Shown here: positions 16,673 through 25,344 of the stretch, piece by piece
How the letters are laid out: each line of letters opens with the position of its first letter
Position numbering within the stretch: the first letter of the stretch is position 1
Made by a program: the position numbers and the translations under genes
The notes under the pieces: generated by a model
What the model was told of the DNA's origin: nothing
Seen by the model: only the letters and a program-made list of their open reading frames with translations
The model's database searches: none
NCBI RefSeq assembly: GCF_023277745.1
Contig: NZ_CP086322.1
Coordinates: forward strand, 6,634,001 to 6,698,000
Length of the DNA: 64,000 nt
Reading direction: 5' to 3'
DNA from: Streptomyces halobius
GTDB taxonomy: Bacteria > Actinomycetota > Actinomycetes > Streptomycetales > Streptomycetaceae

Positions 16673-18150
16673 GCGGAGGGAAAGTCCTTTGCGGAGTCGG
16701 GAGCCGAGGAGGCGGAACCTGTGCGGGCGGCGTTCCCGGGCCGTGTGTCCCGAGACTGTGTGTCCTCGGACCGTGCGTCTCCGGACTGTGCGTCCCCGGA
16801 CGACGGCGCCCCGGTCAGCGGGAGCTGGGCCGCGACCCGGAAGCCGCCGTCCGGCAGCGGCCCGGTGTCCAGTGAACCCGCCACCAGACGCACCCGCTCC
16901 CGCATCCCGATCAGGCCATGCCCGGTCCCGGTGGTCTCCAGCGGCGCGGACGGCGCGGGCGGCGCGGAGTTGACGACCAGGACCGTCAGCCGCGAGCCGT
17001 CCGCCGTCGTCTTCACCGACACCCGGGTCCGCGCTCCCGGCGCATGCCGTACCACATTGGCCAGCGCCTCCTGCACGATCCGGTACGCCGACAGATCCAC
17101 CGCCGGTTCCAGCGCCACCGGCTCCTCGGGCAGCGTCAACTCGACCGGCACACCGCCTCGGACGGTCCCTTCGACCAGCTTCGGCAGTTGTCCGATCCCC
17201 GGCTGCGGGGTCTTCTCCGGATCGCCGTGCCGCTCCGAATCCTCGCTGCGCAGCACCCCCAGCAACCGCCGCATCTCCGCCAGCGATTCGCGCGCGGTCG
17301 CGGCGATCGCCCCGAACTCCTCCTGGGCCTCCTTGGGTATCCCGCTGATGCGGTACGGGGCGCTGTCGGCCTGGACCGTGATCACCGACATGTGGTGGGC
17401 GACGACGTCATGCAGCTCGCGGGCGATGCGGGTGCGTTCCTCCAGCAGCGTCCGGCGGGCGCGCTCCGCCTCGCTGATGGTCTCCTGCTCCAGCAACTTC
17501 CGCTGGGTGTCGCCCCGTTCCCGCAGGGCGGCGCCGATCAGCAGCATCACGCCGGAGAGGACGAACAGCAGTACCGAGGTGCCTTCGCTGTGCTCGGGGG
17601 TCAGCGGCTCGGCGAGTATGCCGGCCGCTCCGGTCGTCAGCCATACGGCGACGAGGGTGCGGCGGTGCTCACGCAGTGACAGCGCCAGCATCAGGACGAG
17701 GTAGCCGACGATCACCGTCGGCGGCCAGGGCCAGGCGCGGCCCGCGACGCCGTCGGTCCCGATGAGGGCCAGTGCGCACCCCACATCCGCCGCGAAGATC
17801 ACCCACCACGCCTGGAGCGGCCGGGCCACCGCGAGCAGCAGCGGAGCGGTCTGCGCGGTGGCGAGCCCGCCGGCCAGCCCGCCGTTCATGCCGTAGTCGT
17901 TGGCCAGGACGTTGATACTCGACGGCAGCAGCGAGACCGCGAACACGAACGCGACGAAATAGGGCAGCCAGCGCAGCCAGCGGTTCTGGACCGTCCCGAA
18001 CAGCGGGGTGCCGGGCCCGGCCGGGGTGCCGAGCTCGACGACGAGGACACGCAGCGCCTGCCGCGCGGCGCGCATCGCCCGGCTGCGGGCCGACTCGCGC
18101 CCGGCGCTGCGGGTCGGCTCGCGTTCTGTGGTGAGAGATCGTCTGGACAT
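16669..18150 (-). CDS. Sensor histidine kinase (NarL-partner, HisKA_3 type)
   Basis: A 493-residue membrane kinase with several hydrophobic segments between about 60 and 210, then the dimerisation helix ERTRIARELHDVVAHHMSVITVQ with the phosphoacceptor His about 247. A HATPase domain (LANVVRHAPGARTRV, GHGLIGMRERV) completes it. The C-terminal tail is rich in SGDAQSGDARSEDTQSRD, a short degenerate repeat. I chose ATG 18150; upstream codons in frame encode sequence unlike the family. The stimulus is unknown. Confidence 0.93.
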   Translation of the reverse strand: MSRRSLTTEREPTRSAGRESARSRAMRAARQALRVLVVELGTPAGPGTPLFGTVQNRWLRWLPYFVAFVFAVSLLPSSINVLANDYGMNGGLAGGLATAQTAPLLLAVARPLQAWWVIFAADVGCALALIGTDGVAGRAWPWPPTVIVGYLVLMLALSLREHRRTLVAVWLTTGAAGILAEPLTPEHSEGTSVLLFVLSGVMLLIGAALRERGDTQRKLLEQETISEAERARRTLLEERTRIARELHDVVAHHMSVITVQADSAPYRISGIPKEAQEEFGAIAATARESLAEMRRLLGVLRSEDSERHGDPEKTPQPGIGQLPKLVEGTVRGGVPVELTLPEEPVALEPAVDLSAYRIVQEALANVVRHAPGARTRVSVKTTADGSRLTVLVVNSAPPAPSAPLETTGTGHGLIGMRERVRLVAGSLDTGPLPDGGFRVAAQLPLTGAPSSGDAQSGDARSEDTQSRDTRPGNAARTGSASSAPDSAKDFPSA

Positions 18151-18490
18151 CGCGAAATCAATGTAAGCGGCCACCGCTCGCCCAGGCGTCATACCAGGGT
18201 CCGGCCTTTCGATCCGTACCACGGTACGACCCGCACCCGGCGGCCCGACGGCCCGGCGGCACTCGCGCCCGGCCACGACGATCCCGCACCACGCCACAGC
18301 CACATCGGCCCCGGCGCACGCGAAGCTCCCAGCAAACGCCGAGCCCAACTCCCCGCCCCTACGCGGATTCCCCTCAAGCCCCCAAAGAGCCCTGAGGTTG
18401 GGCGGGCAGATCCCCTAAGGGTCGCAAGCGCCCCCTGCGGCCCCCAACGCAACCGACTGGGCGGGTATTCCCACGGCGACAGAAACCTCA

Positions 18491-18560
18491 ACACGCCCCC
18501 ACCACGACCCCCTCAACACGATCCCCCCAACACGACTCCCCCAACAGGCCCCGCAACACG
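18491..18560. repeat. Degenerate short repeats in the region upstream of the kinase gene
   Basis: The 456-bp stretch 18151-18606 holds no convincing gene. In it the motif CAACACGA followed by a C-run recurs about five times at roughly 15-19 nt steps (CTCAACACGCCCCC, CTCAACACGATCCC, CCAACACGACTCCC, CAACAGGCCCCG, CAACACGAACCCC). The array is degenerate and no function is apparent. Confidence 0.45.
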
Positions 18561-18606
18561 AACCCCAAACGAACTCTCAAGCCGCCCCCGAGCGCAGCCT
18601 CGCCCC

Positions 18607-19485
18607 CTAAAGCTCCGCCAACAACTCCGCCTTCTTCGCGCTGAACTCGTCGTCCGTCAGCAGTCCCGCCTTGTGCAGCTCACCGAGGTGCCGGATCCGG
18701 TCCGCGATGTCCGCCGGGTCCCGGCGCGCGTCCCCGGCACGGCGTACCGGCTCGCGGGACGCGGTGTCCTGTGCCGGCTCGGCGGCCCGTACGGCCTGCA
18801 GCACCGAGGCCGCGAACGGCAGCGACTCGTGGACCGGGCCGTAGCCGAGGCCGAAGACCACCGCCGCCGGGTCCTGGTCGGCCTCGTCGGCCGCCGCGTC
18901 CCGGCCCCCGCGCTCCAGCAGCCGCAGATAGCCGTTGAAGATCTCCGGCGAGCGCCACTCCACCCCGGCCAGCTCGCCGACCGTGAAGGTCTGGTCGCCC
19001 CGCTTCCACTTCGCGGACGACGCGCCCGTCCAGAACCACCGGAAGGCGACCGACCGCCCGTCGAAGGACGCCTTGCCGTCGTACGCCTTGAAGTGCAGCG
19101 GCGGTTCCGGAGCGGCCACCAGATGGCGCTCGGCGGGCTCCTTGGAGGCGGGCCCCAGCGCGGTGCGCAGCTCGTCGGCGTAGTACTCGGCCAGTGTCCC
19201 GTGCTCGGCCGGCAGCACCAGCCGGTACGGGTCGGCGTCCTCCTTGAGCTGTCCGTCCGCCGCCTCCATCAGAGGGTCGGCGCCGTGCCGTGGCACGGCG
19301 TGCAGCACCACCGTGCCCCGTCTGCCCTCGGACAGCTCGACGGACCTCAACGCCTCGTACGGAATGCGTCGCTCGCCGAGCGCCTGGAACAGCTTCGGCC
19401 TGCGGATCCCCCGTTCGAAGCGGATGAGTACGGAGTCCGTATCAAACTCCCAGACGGCGTGAAAACCGGCCAGCACATCACCCAT
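18607..19485 (-). CDS. DUF4429 and SHOCT domain protein
   Basis: The 292-residue protein begins MGDVLAGFHAVWEFDTDSVLIRFERG and carries two DUF4429-type pleckstrin-like beta domains (about 1-110 and 120-215). A short helical SHOCT motif (DIADRIRHLGELHKAGLLTDDEFSAKKAELLAEL) ends it. SHOCT modules are small oligomerisation or interaction motifs; no enzymatic role is expected. An ATG at 19494 is also in frame; I prefer 19485 by family start, and neither has a clear ribosome site. Confidence 0.88.
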   Translation of the reverse strand: MGDVLAGFHAVWEFDTDSVLIRFERGIRRPKLFQALGERRIPYEALRSVELSEGRRGTVVLHAVPRHGADPLMEAADGQLKEDADPYRLVLPAEHGTLAEYYADELRTALGPASKEPAERHLVAAPEPPLHFKAYDGKASFDGRSVAFRWFWTGASSAKWKRGDQTFTVGELAGVEWRSPEIFNGYLRLLERGGRDAAADEADQDPAAVVFGLGYGPVHESLPFAASVLQAVRAAEPAQDTASREPVRRAGDARRDPADIADRIRHLGELHKAGLLTDDEFSAKKAELLAEL

Positions 19486-19670
19486 GCGGCTCATCGTATG
19501 CGCGGGGTCGCCCGCCCGTCCCCCTTCCGGACACCTTGCGCTACGCGCGTCATAGGGCTCCCGGCCCCTCGCCCCGGCTCCTGTTCCGCCCGGGTCATCC
19601 CGGTTTCCGCGGGTCCGGCCCGTCCCCGGGCGCGGGGCGGGACTGCGGAAGGCCGTACGGCGTCCCGCCC

Positions 19671-20885
19671 TCAGACGAGACCCGAGTTGCACTGGGGGTC
19701 ATCGGTCGCGCACTTCAGGGAGCCGGTCGCACCGACCCCGAGGAGCGCGAAGTTGCGCAGACTGCGGGTGCCGGGCGCGAAGTATCCGGCGTGTCCGACG
19801 GCGCCGTCGGCCGACAGGATCCGCGCGCCGAAGGACGGATCGACCGGGTCCGCGCCGTGGCCGAGCCCGCCGACCTCCAGGTACGGCACGTCCTGGATCC
19901 AGTCGTCGGCGTCCCGCATCGCCCACACCCGGGCGTGCGTGCCCAGCCCGGAGCGGCTCTCCGCGCGCATGCCGGGGCTGCCGGCCACCGCGATGTTCTC
20001 GACGTTCTCCGGCAGCTCGTGGGCGGCGACACCGCACACCACGGACCCGTAGCTGTGGCAGAACAGCGAGACGGGCCCGGAGGTGGGCAGCGACTTCACG
20101 AGCGCGCGCAGCCGGACCGCGCCGTCCTCGGCGAGCTGCCCGGTGGCGGCCTCGACCCCCAGGCCGGACGGCGCGGTGTAGTCGGCCCAGGCGATCACCG
20201 CCGTACGGGTGTGCGGCCGGGCGTCCCGCTGGGCCGCGTACAGGGACTTCGCCATGCCGACGGGGGCGGTGGTCGCCCGCGCGGTGCGCTCGAAGGTCGA
20301 CAGATCGGTGTCCACCCCGGGTACCACGACCGAGACCCGGCGGGCCTTCGTGAGGTTGCCGAAGACCTCCGCGGCCCGGCCGCCGCCGGCCGGATCGAAG
20401 GCCAGGATCTGCCGGTCGCCGCTCATCATCGACTCGAAGCGGTGCACCAGCCGCCCGGCCTCCTGGCGGCCGACCGGCGTCAGCCGTTTGTCGCCCATGC
20501 GCTGCTTCTCGATGGCGTGGGCGTCGTCGAGCGCCATCCGGTTGGCGCGGTAACGCAGTTGTACGGGGGCGCCGCCCATATTGCCGACGGCCAGCGGGTA
20601 CCGGTGCGCGAGCTCCCGGCGTTCGGCGCGGTCGAGCGTGGCGAAGAAGGCCCGGATCGCGGCCGGGGCGCCATCGGGGTCGGGCAGCGGACGCCCCTGG
20701 AACGTGGCGCGCTTCCACGCCTCTCTGGCGGTGGCCAGGGGATTGGCGTCCACCTTGGTTTCTCTGATGGCCGTCCATCCGGTCATGGCAAGCATCACGA
20801 ACACCACCACCAGGGCGAGAGCGGCGCGCCAGGCGGTGGACTGCAGGAAACCGGAAGAGGGGCCGAGCCCTGGGAAGGAAGTCAC
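19671..20885 (-). CDS. DUF1023 alpha/beta hydrolase, membrane-anchored (paralogue 2)
   Basis: The 404-residue protein has one N-terminal hydrophobic segment (ALALVVVFVMLAMTGW, about 21-36), then the same hydrolase plan as the product at 14623-15789: PLAVGNMGGAPVQLRY, RTAVIAWADYTAPSGLG, nucleophile elbow CHSYGS, and HAGYFAPGTRSLRNFALLG. The C-terminus CATDDPQCNSGLV adds two Cys, possibly a disulphide outside the membrane. Substrate unknown. The copies are divergent enough to be old paralogues. Confidence 0.88.
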   Translation of the reverse strand: MTSFPGLGPSSGFLQSTAWRAALALVVVFVMLAMTGWTAIRETKVDANPLATAREAWKRATFQGRPLPDPDGAPAAIRAFFATLDRAERRELAHRYPLAVGNMGGAPVQLRYRANRMALDDAHAIEKQRMGDKRLTPVGRQEAGRLVHRFESMMSGDRQILAFDPAGGGRAAEVFGNLTKARRVSVVVPGVDTDLSTFERTARATTAPVGMAKSLYAAQRDARPHTRTAVIAWADYTAPSGLGVEAATGQLAEDGAVRLRALVKSLPTSGPVSLFCHSYGSVVCGVAAHELPENVENIAVAGSPGMRAESRSGLGTHARVWAMRDADDWIQDVPYLEVGGLGHGADPVDPSFGARILSADGAVGHAGYFAPGTRSLRNFALLGVGATGSLKCATDDPQCNSGLV

Positions 20886-21113
20886 CGCGAGCCACCCTAG
20901 GAGACGCGGCAGGGCGCCTGCCGAGGCCGTGAGTCATATCACGCAACGCGGCTGACATTTCCAGCAAAACGGACATCGTTGGGGTGTTTCCGGTGCTCAG
21001 CCGTGCAGAGGTGGTCTCAAGGGGGGTGGTTAAATGATCACGCAGGGGTGGGCTCCTCTTACCGCGTGTCGGCCCCGCTCGGCGCGTGCCTCCCGCTCAT
21101 TGCCGTGTCCCGC

Positions 21114-21770
21114 TCACCGCGTCCCCCAGTCGTCGTCCATCGCCGGCGACAGGTGATCGAGGTAGGACTTGGTCAGTTCGCGGATGGACGCCACGCTGCA
21201 GTCCTGTCCCTCACCCCACACCTTCCCGGCCACCCGCATCACCCCGCTGAACGCCGCGACCAGCACCCGTGGCCGCGGATCGGTGTCCACGTCCAGCCCC
21301 TCACGCCGGGCGATCAACTGGGCGATCTCCTCCTCCAGTTCGGACGAGCGTCGCAGATGGACGGCGACCAGCGCGGGCGTCGACTCGATCATCCGGTAGG
21401 TGCGCATGTGCAGCTCCACCGGGATCACCGATTCGATCGCACTGCCGATGTCGTCCCAGGCGACCATGACGGCGCTGCGCAGCGCCGTCAGCGGGGCCTC
21501 GCTCGCCGGCCGCGCCCTCAATTCCTCCAGGAAGCGCGCCTCCACCATCTTCTGGACGGCGAACGCGACCTCTTCCTTGTTGGCGAAGTACCGGAAGTAT
21601 GTGCGCTGGGAGACGTCCACCGCCTCGGCGATCTCGTCGATCGTCGTCGCGTCGTACCCCTGCTCCGTGAACAGCTCCAGCGCCGCGCGGATCAGGGCGT
21701 CGCGGGTGCGCTGCTTCTTACGTTCGCGCAGCCCGCCGGTGGGTGCCGTCTGCGGCGTCGGGGTCGCCAT
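21114..21770 (-). CDS. TetR family transcriptional regulator
   Basis: A 218-residue regulator with the DNA-binding domain RTRDALIRAALELFTEQGYDATTIDEIAEAVDVSQRTYFRYFANKEEVAF and a C-terminal helical ligand domain of the MftR-like type (pfam TetR_C_17-like in appearance). It diverges from a drug-exporter gene with 115 nt between, so it most probably represses that exporter and itself. A TTGACA-18-TAACTG promoter for this gene overlaps the clustered half-sites described in the gap. Confidence 0.92.
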   Translation of the reverse strand: MATPTPQTAPTGGLRERKKQRTRDALIRAALELFTEQGYDATTIDEIAEAVDVSQRTYFRYFANKEEVAFAVQKMVEARFLEELRARPASEAPLTALRSAVMVAWDDIGSAIESVIPVELHMRTYRMIESTPALVAVHLRRSSELEEEIAQLIARREGLDVDTDPRPRVLVAAFSGVMRVAGKVWGEGQDCSVASIRELTKSYLDHLSPAMDDDWGTR

Positions 21771-21823
21771 CCTGCGCCGCCTTTCCAGAGGGTTATCGCT
21801 GATCAGGATACCTGTGAGGTAAA

Positions 21824-21885
21824 TGACAGTTACCGACTCATGAATTACTTTGTCAACTGTCAGTGGCTGACATTAGCCTCGCTGT
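21824..21885. promoter_or_regulatory. TetR/MFS divergent operator-promoter region, exporter mRNA probably leaderless
   Basis: Four TGACA/TGTCA half-sites occur at 21824, 21851, 21858 and 21868. They include the perfect palindrome TGTCAGTGGCTGACA (21858-21872) and the wide pair TGACAGTT/AACTGTCA. A plus-strand promoter TTGTCA (21850-21855), 18 bp, TAGCCT (21874-21879) would start transcription at or next to the exporter ATG at 21886, which has no ribosome site. Binding of TetR here would block both promoters. Confidence 0.55.
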
Positions 21886-23487
21886 ATGACCTCTCAGACC
21901 CCGGTTGCCGAGCGCGCACCGGACCTTCCCGTACCGGAGCCCCGCAAGGGGCTGCGTGGCCATCCGTGGCTGACCCTCTTCTCCGTCGCCATCGGCGTCA
22001 TGATGGTCGCCCTCGACGGCACGATCGTCGCCATCGCCAACCCGGCCATCAAGCAGGATCTGGGCGCCTCGCTCGCCGACGTCCAGTGGATAACCAACGG
22101 CTACATGCTCGCCCTGGCCGTCTCGCTGATCACGGCCGGCAAGCTCGGTGACCGCTTCGGCCACCGCCAGACCTTCCTCATAGGCGTCCTCGGTTTCGCG
22201 GCCGCCTCCTGTGCCATCGGGTTCTCCGGCGAGGTCGCGCTGGTGATCACCTTCCGTGTGCTGCAGGGCCTCTTCGGCGCGCTGCTGATGCCCGCCGCGC
22301 TCGGCCTGCTGCGCGCGACCTTCCCGGCCGAGAAGCTCAACATGGCGATCGGCATCTGGGGCATGGTCATCGGCGCCTCCACCGCCGGCGGCCCGATCGT
22401 CGGCGGACTGCTCGTCGAGCACGTCAACTGGCAGTCGGTCTTCTTCATCAACGTGCCGGTGGGCATCCTGGCCCTGGCCCTCGGCCTGGTGATCCTCAAG
22501 GACCACCGCGCCGAGAAGGCGCCCCGCTCCTTCGACATCCCGGGCATCGTGCTGCTCTCCGGCGCCATGTTCTGCCTCATCTGGCCGCTGATCAAGGCGA
22601 CGGAATGGGGCTGGGGCGACATGAAGACCCTGGGCTTCCTGATCGGCGCGGTCGTTCTCTTCGCACTCTTCGCCGTCCTGGAGACCAAGGTCCGCGAGCC
22701 GCTCATCCCGCTGCGGCTGTTCCGCTCGGTGCCGCTGACCGCCGGCACCGTCCTCATGGTGCTGATGGCCTTCGCCTTCCTGGGCGGCCTGTTCTTCGTG
22801 ACGTTCTACCTCCAGAACGTGCACGGCATGAGCCCCGTCGACAGCGGACTGCACCTCCTCCCGCTCACCGGCATGATGATCGTCGGCTCGCCGCTCGCAG
22901 GCGCCCTGATCACCAAGTTCGGCCCGCGGATTCCGCTGGTCGGCGGCATGATCCTGACCGCCGTCGCGATGTACGGGATGTCCGGTCTGGACACCGGCAG
23001 CGGCACCGGCCCGATGTCCGTCTGGTTCGCGCTGCTGGGCATGGGCCTCGCACCGGTCATGGTCGGCGCCACCGAAGTCATCGTCGGCAACGCCCCGTTG
23101 GAGCTCTCCGGTGTCGCCGGCGGGCTGCAGCAGGCCGCGATGCAGGTCGGCGGCAGCCTCGGTACGGCCGTGCTCGGCGCGGTGATGGCCTCCCGTGTCG
23201 ACGACCGGCTCCCGGGCAACTGGCAGTCGGCCGGGCTCCCGCCGGTCCCGCCCGAGAAGATGTCCCAGGCGGCCGACGCCGTCTCGGCCGGCATCGCACC
23301 GGTGCCGAAGGGCACCCCGCCGGAGATCGCCCAGAAGATCACCTCGGTGGCCCACGACACCTTTGTCTCGGGCATGGGCCTGGCCTTCACGGTCGCCTGC
23401 GGGGTGGCGATCGTCGCGGCCGTCGTCGCCACGCTCACCAAGCGCGGTGCCAACGCGGAGGCGGGCGCCGGCGCCGGCCACGTCTGA
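21886..23487 (+). CDS. MFS drug exporter, DHA2 (14-TM) family
   Basis: A 533-residue transporter with about 14 hydrophobic segments. MFS motifs are visible: the DHA2 opening VALDGTIVAIANPAIKQDL, motif A GKLGDRFGHRQTFLIG, and motif C around GMVIGASTAGGPIVGGLL. This family exports drugs or secondary metabolites using the proton gradient. The ATG at 21886 lacks a Shine-Dalgarno sequence, consistent with a leaderless transcript. The substrate cannot be read. Regulated by the divergent TetR by context. Confidence 0.93.
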   Translation: MTSQTPVAERAPDLPVPEPRKGLRGHPWLTLFSVAIGVMMVALDGTIVAIANPAIKQDLGASLADVQWITNGYMLALAVSLITAGKLGDRFGHRQTFLIGVLGFAAASCAIGFSGEVALVITFRVLQGLFGALLMPAALGLLRATFPAEKLNMAIGIWGMVIGASTAGGPIVGGLLVEHVNWQSVFFINVPVGILALALGLVILKDHRAEKAPRSFDIPGIVLLSGAMFCLIWPLIKATEWGWGDMKTLGFLIGAVVLFALFAVLETKVREPLIPLRLFRSVPLTAGTVLMVLMAFAFLGGLFFVTFYLQNVHGMSPVDSGLHLLPLTGMMIVGSPLAGALITKFGPRIPLVGGMILTAVAMYGMSGLDTGSGTGPMSVWFALLGMGLAPVMVGATEVIVGNAPLELSGVAGGLQQAAMQVGGSLGTAVLGAVMASRVDDRLPGNWQSAGLPPVPPEKMSQAADAVSAGIAPVPKGTPPEIAQKITSVAHDTFVSGMGLAFTVACGVAIVAAVVATLTKRGANAEAGAGAGHV

Positions 23488-23515
23488 CCGGCGCGGCTCC
23501 GCACCACCGGCGGCA

Positions 23516-23603
23516 GCGCGCAAACGGCGCGCGGCGGGCCGTGGGACACCTCCCAGCGGTAGCTGGAGGCGTGCCCACGGCCCGCCGCGCGCCGTTTGCG
23601 CGC
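23516..23603. terminator. Very long perfect inverted repeat with nested hairpin, probable terminator
   Basis: Arms of 30 nt (23516-23545 and 23574-23603) match without a mismatch. The 28-nt centre folds again (CCTCCCAGC / GCTGGAGG, one bulge around GGTA). It begins 29 nt after the exporter stop. The centre resembles short hairpin repeats scattered in Streptomyces genomes. No T-run follows, as is normal for high-GC terminators. Confidence 0.7.
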
Positions 23604-24045
23604 TGGGGCGCGTCAACCCCCGTTCCGGGCCGCCGGACGGCCCGTCCGCCGACTGCCCGGCGCTGATGGGCAGCCCGCCGGACCGCCGAATCCCTCATCC
23701 GGATGAACGGTCCCGGGAACCGGCCACCGCACCTTGGAGGACCGCGTGCGGGGTGCATCGAGCGCCCTGCGGCGCGGGCCCCGGAGAACGGTTTCCGCGG
23801 GTCGCCCCATCGCCGAGGCGCACGTCAACATGGCGCACCACCACCCCGCCCCGATCCGTTCCGCCTGTCCACATACCTGATCCGGGTGGCCTCTCCGCCA
23901 CGGCCTTGGCAACCGCGCCGCGCACTCGCCAAGCTCGATTCCGAACCCGCGGCGGGCGACCGGCCCGCCGCGGCACGCCAACGCCGTACGGCACCACCAC
24001 ATACGCGGCCGAACGCCACGTCGTACTCCACGGGGGAGAGATCCA
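23604..24045. other. Gene-free stretch before the I36 inhibitor gene
   Basis: About 440 nt between the long hairpin and the I36 gene. Open frames exist on both strands, but all have shadow-like arginine/proline composition and no ribosome sites, and I recognise no domain, RNA or repeat. The only functional signal I can support is GGGGGAGAG just before the ATG at 24046. Confidence 0.4.
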
Positions 24046-24456
24046 ATGCGTATCCGCACGTTCCGCACCACCGCGCTCGTCACCGGCCTCGCCGCACTGG
24101 CCGCCGCGCTCGCCGCCCCGTCCGCTCTCGGGGCTCCGGCCCCGCACGCCGCCTCGGGTGGCCACACCGCCGCCTCGGGCGACTGCTCGGCCGGCCAGCT
24201 GTGCCTCTGGCCGAAGGCGGACTTCGGCGGCCGACGGCACACCTACGACCTGTCCGGCACCGGCATCGAGAGCTGCGTCCCGCTGCCCGAGGGAGTCAGT
24301 GCCGCCTCGCTCGCCAACCGCACCGGCCGGCCGGTCACCACCTACCAGAGCGCGGAATGCGCCGAGACCGGCGAGTTCGACACCTACCCGGGCGGTGGCA
24401 GCTGGGTGCCCCAATCCCCTTACCAGGTACGTGCGTTCAAGATCTGGGAGCGCTGA
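24046..24456 (+). CDS. Secreted peptidase inhibitor family I36-type protein
   Basis: A 136-residue protein with a signal peptide (MRIRTFRTTALVTGLAALAAALAAPSALGA, likely cut near residue 30). A small beta-rich domain follows with Cys pairs: DCSAGQLCLWPKADFGGRRHTYDL, then SCVPLPEGVSAASLANRTGRPVTTYQSAECAETGEFDTYPGGGSWVP. This is the beta-gamma-crystallin-like fold of the I36 (SMPI) metalloprotease inhibitors, common as exported proteins in Streptomyces. The ATG has GGGGGAGAG upstream. Its stop overlaps the converging ion-channel gene by 20 nt. Confidence 0.85.
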   Translation: MRIRTFRTTALVTGLAALAAALAAPSALGAPAPHAASGGHTAASGDCSAGQLCLWPKADFGGRRHTYDLSGTGIESCVPLPEGVSAASLANRTGRPVTTYQSAECAETGEFDTYPGGGSWVPQSPYQVRAFKIWER

Positions 24457-25228
24457 GCGGGGAACCGGACGCCGGGGCCGGCGCCGCCTGGGTGTCGGCC
24501 CCGGACAGCCGGTCGACCTGCTCCCGCAGGGCCTGCACCTCGGAGGTCAGCGCCTCGATCGCCGCCGTCTGGCGACGGCCCTCGGCGTCGTCGTGTTCGA
24601 AGCGGGAGATGAACCACGCCGCGATGTTCGCGGTGACCACACCGAGCAGGGCGATACCCGACAGCATCAGTCCCACGGCGAGCGCCCGCCCCAGGCCGGT
24701 GGTCGGCGCGAGGTCGCCGTAGCCGACCGTGGTCATGGTGGTGAAGGACCACCACACGGCGTCGCCCAGGGTCTTGATGCTGGAGCCCGGCGCGTCCCGC
24801 TCGGCCTTCAGTACGGCCAGCGATCCGAACATCAGGAGGCCGACCACCGATCCGCCGACGTAGGTCGTCAGCCGCACCTGAACGGCCATCCGGGCGCGCT
24901 GGCCGACAAGCAGCAGCGCGGACACCAGACGCAGCAGCCGCAGCGGTTGGACCATGGGCAGAAGCACCGCGAGCAGGGACAGCGGCTGGCTGCGCACAAA
25001 GTGCCAACGGTCCGGCGTCAGCCACAGGCGTACGGCGTAGTCGAGGGCGAAGGCGGCCCACACCACCCACTCCACGATCTGGCACGCCTTGTGCAGCCAG
25101 GGATCGGCGTCGGGCGACACGATGGGCACGGCGTAGGCGAGGGCGAAGAGCACCGCGAGCCACAGCAGCGGCCGCTGAGTGCGATGTTCCCAGTGTTGTT
25201 CCGCTTCGGCTCCGCGCATGCGGCCCAT
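24437..25228 (-). CDS. Voltage-gated-like potassium channel
   Basis: A 263-residue membrane protein of the six-segment type. Hydrophobic helices run from about 20 to 195, including a segment with the arginines PLRLLRLVSALLLVGQRARM (S4-like). The pore loop AVWWSFTTMTTVGYGDLAP has the TVGYG potassium selectivity filter. The C-terminal SEVQALREQVDRL is a short coiled coil that may tetramerise the channel. Two ATGs, 25228 and 25219, are possible; neither has a good ribosome site. Its 3' end overlaps that of the convergent I36 gene by 20 nt. Confidence 0.9.
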   Translation of the reverse strand: MGRMRGAEAEQHWEHRTQRPLLWLAVLFALAYAVPIVSPDADPWLHKACQIVEWVVWAAFALDYAVRLWLTPDRWHFVRSQPLSLLAVLLPMVQPLRLLRLVSALLLVGQRARMAVQVRLTTYVGGSVVGLLMFGSLAVLKAERDAPGSSIKTLGDAVWWSFTTMTTVGYGDLAPTTGLGRALAVGLMLSGIALLGVVTANIAAWFISRFEHDDAEGRRQTAAIEALTSEVQALREQVDRLSGADTQAAPAPASGSPLSAPRS

Positions 25229-25280
25229 CGTAAGGAATCGGTTCCCGGCCGGCGCGGAAGGGTACCTCGGATCCCGAGAC

Positions 25281-25323
25281 CTGTGGGGCCCCCGGCCGGA
25301 ATCACCGGCCAGGGGCCCCACAG
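25281..25323. terminator. Terminator downstream of aceE
   Basis: CTGTGGGGCCCC-CGGCCGG and CCGGCC-GGGGCCCCACAG form a near-perfect 18-bp stem around AATCA. It stands 21 nt past the aceE stop and upstream of the channel gene, so it would end the aceE transcript. Confidence 0.85.
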
Positions 25324-25344
25324 ATCAGCACGAGTCGGCCAGGG

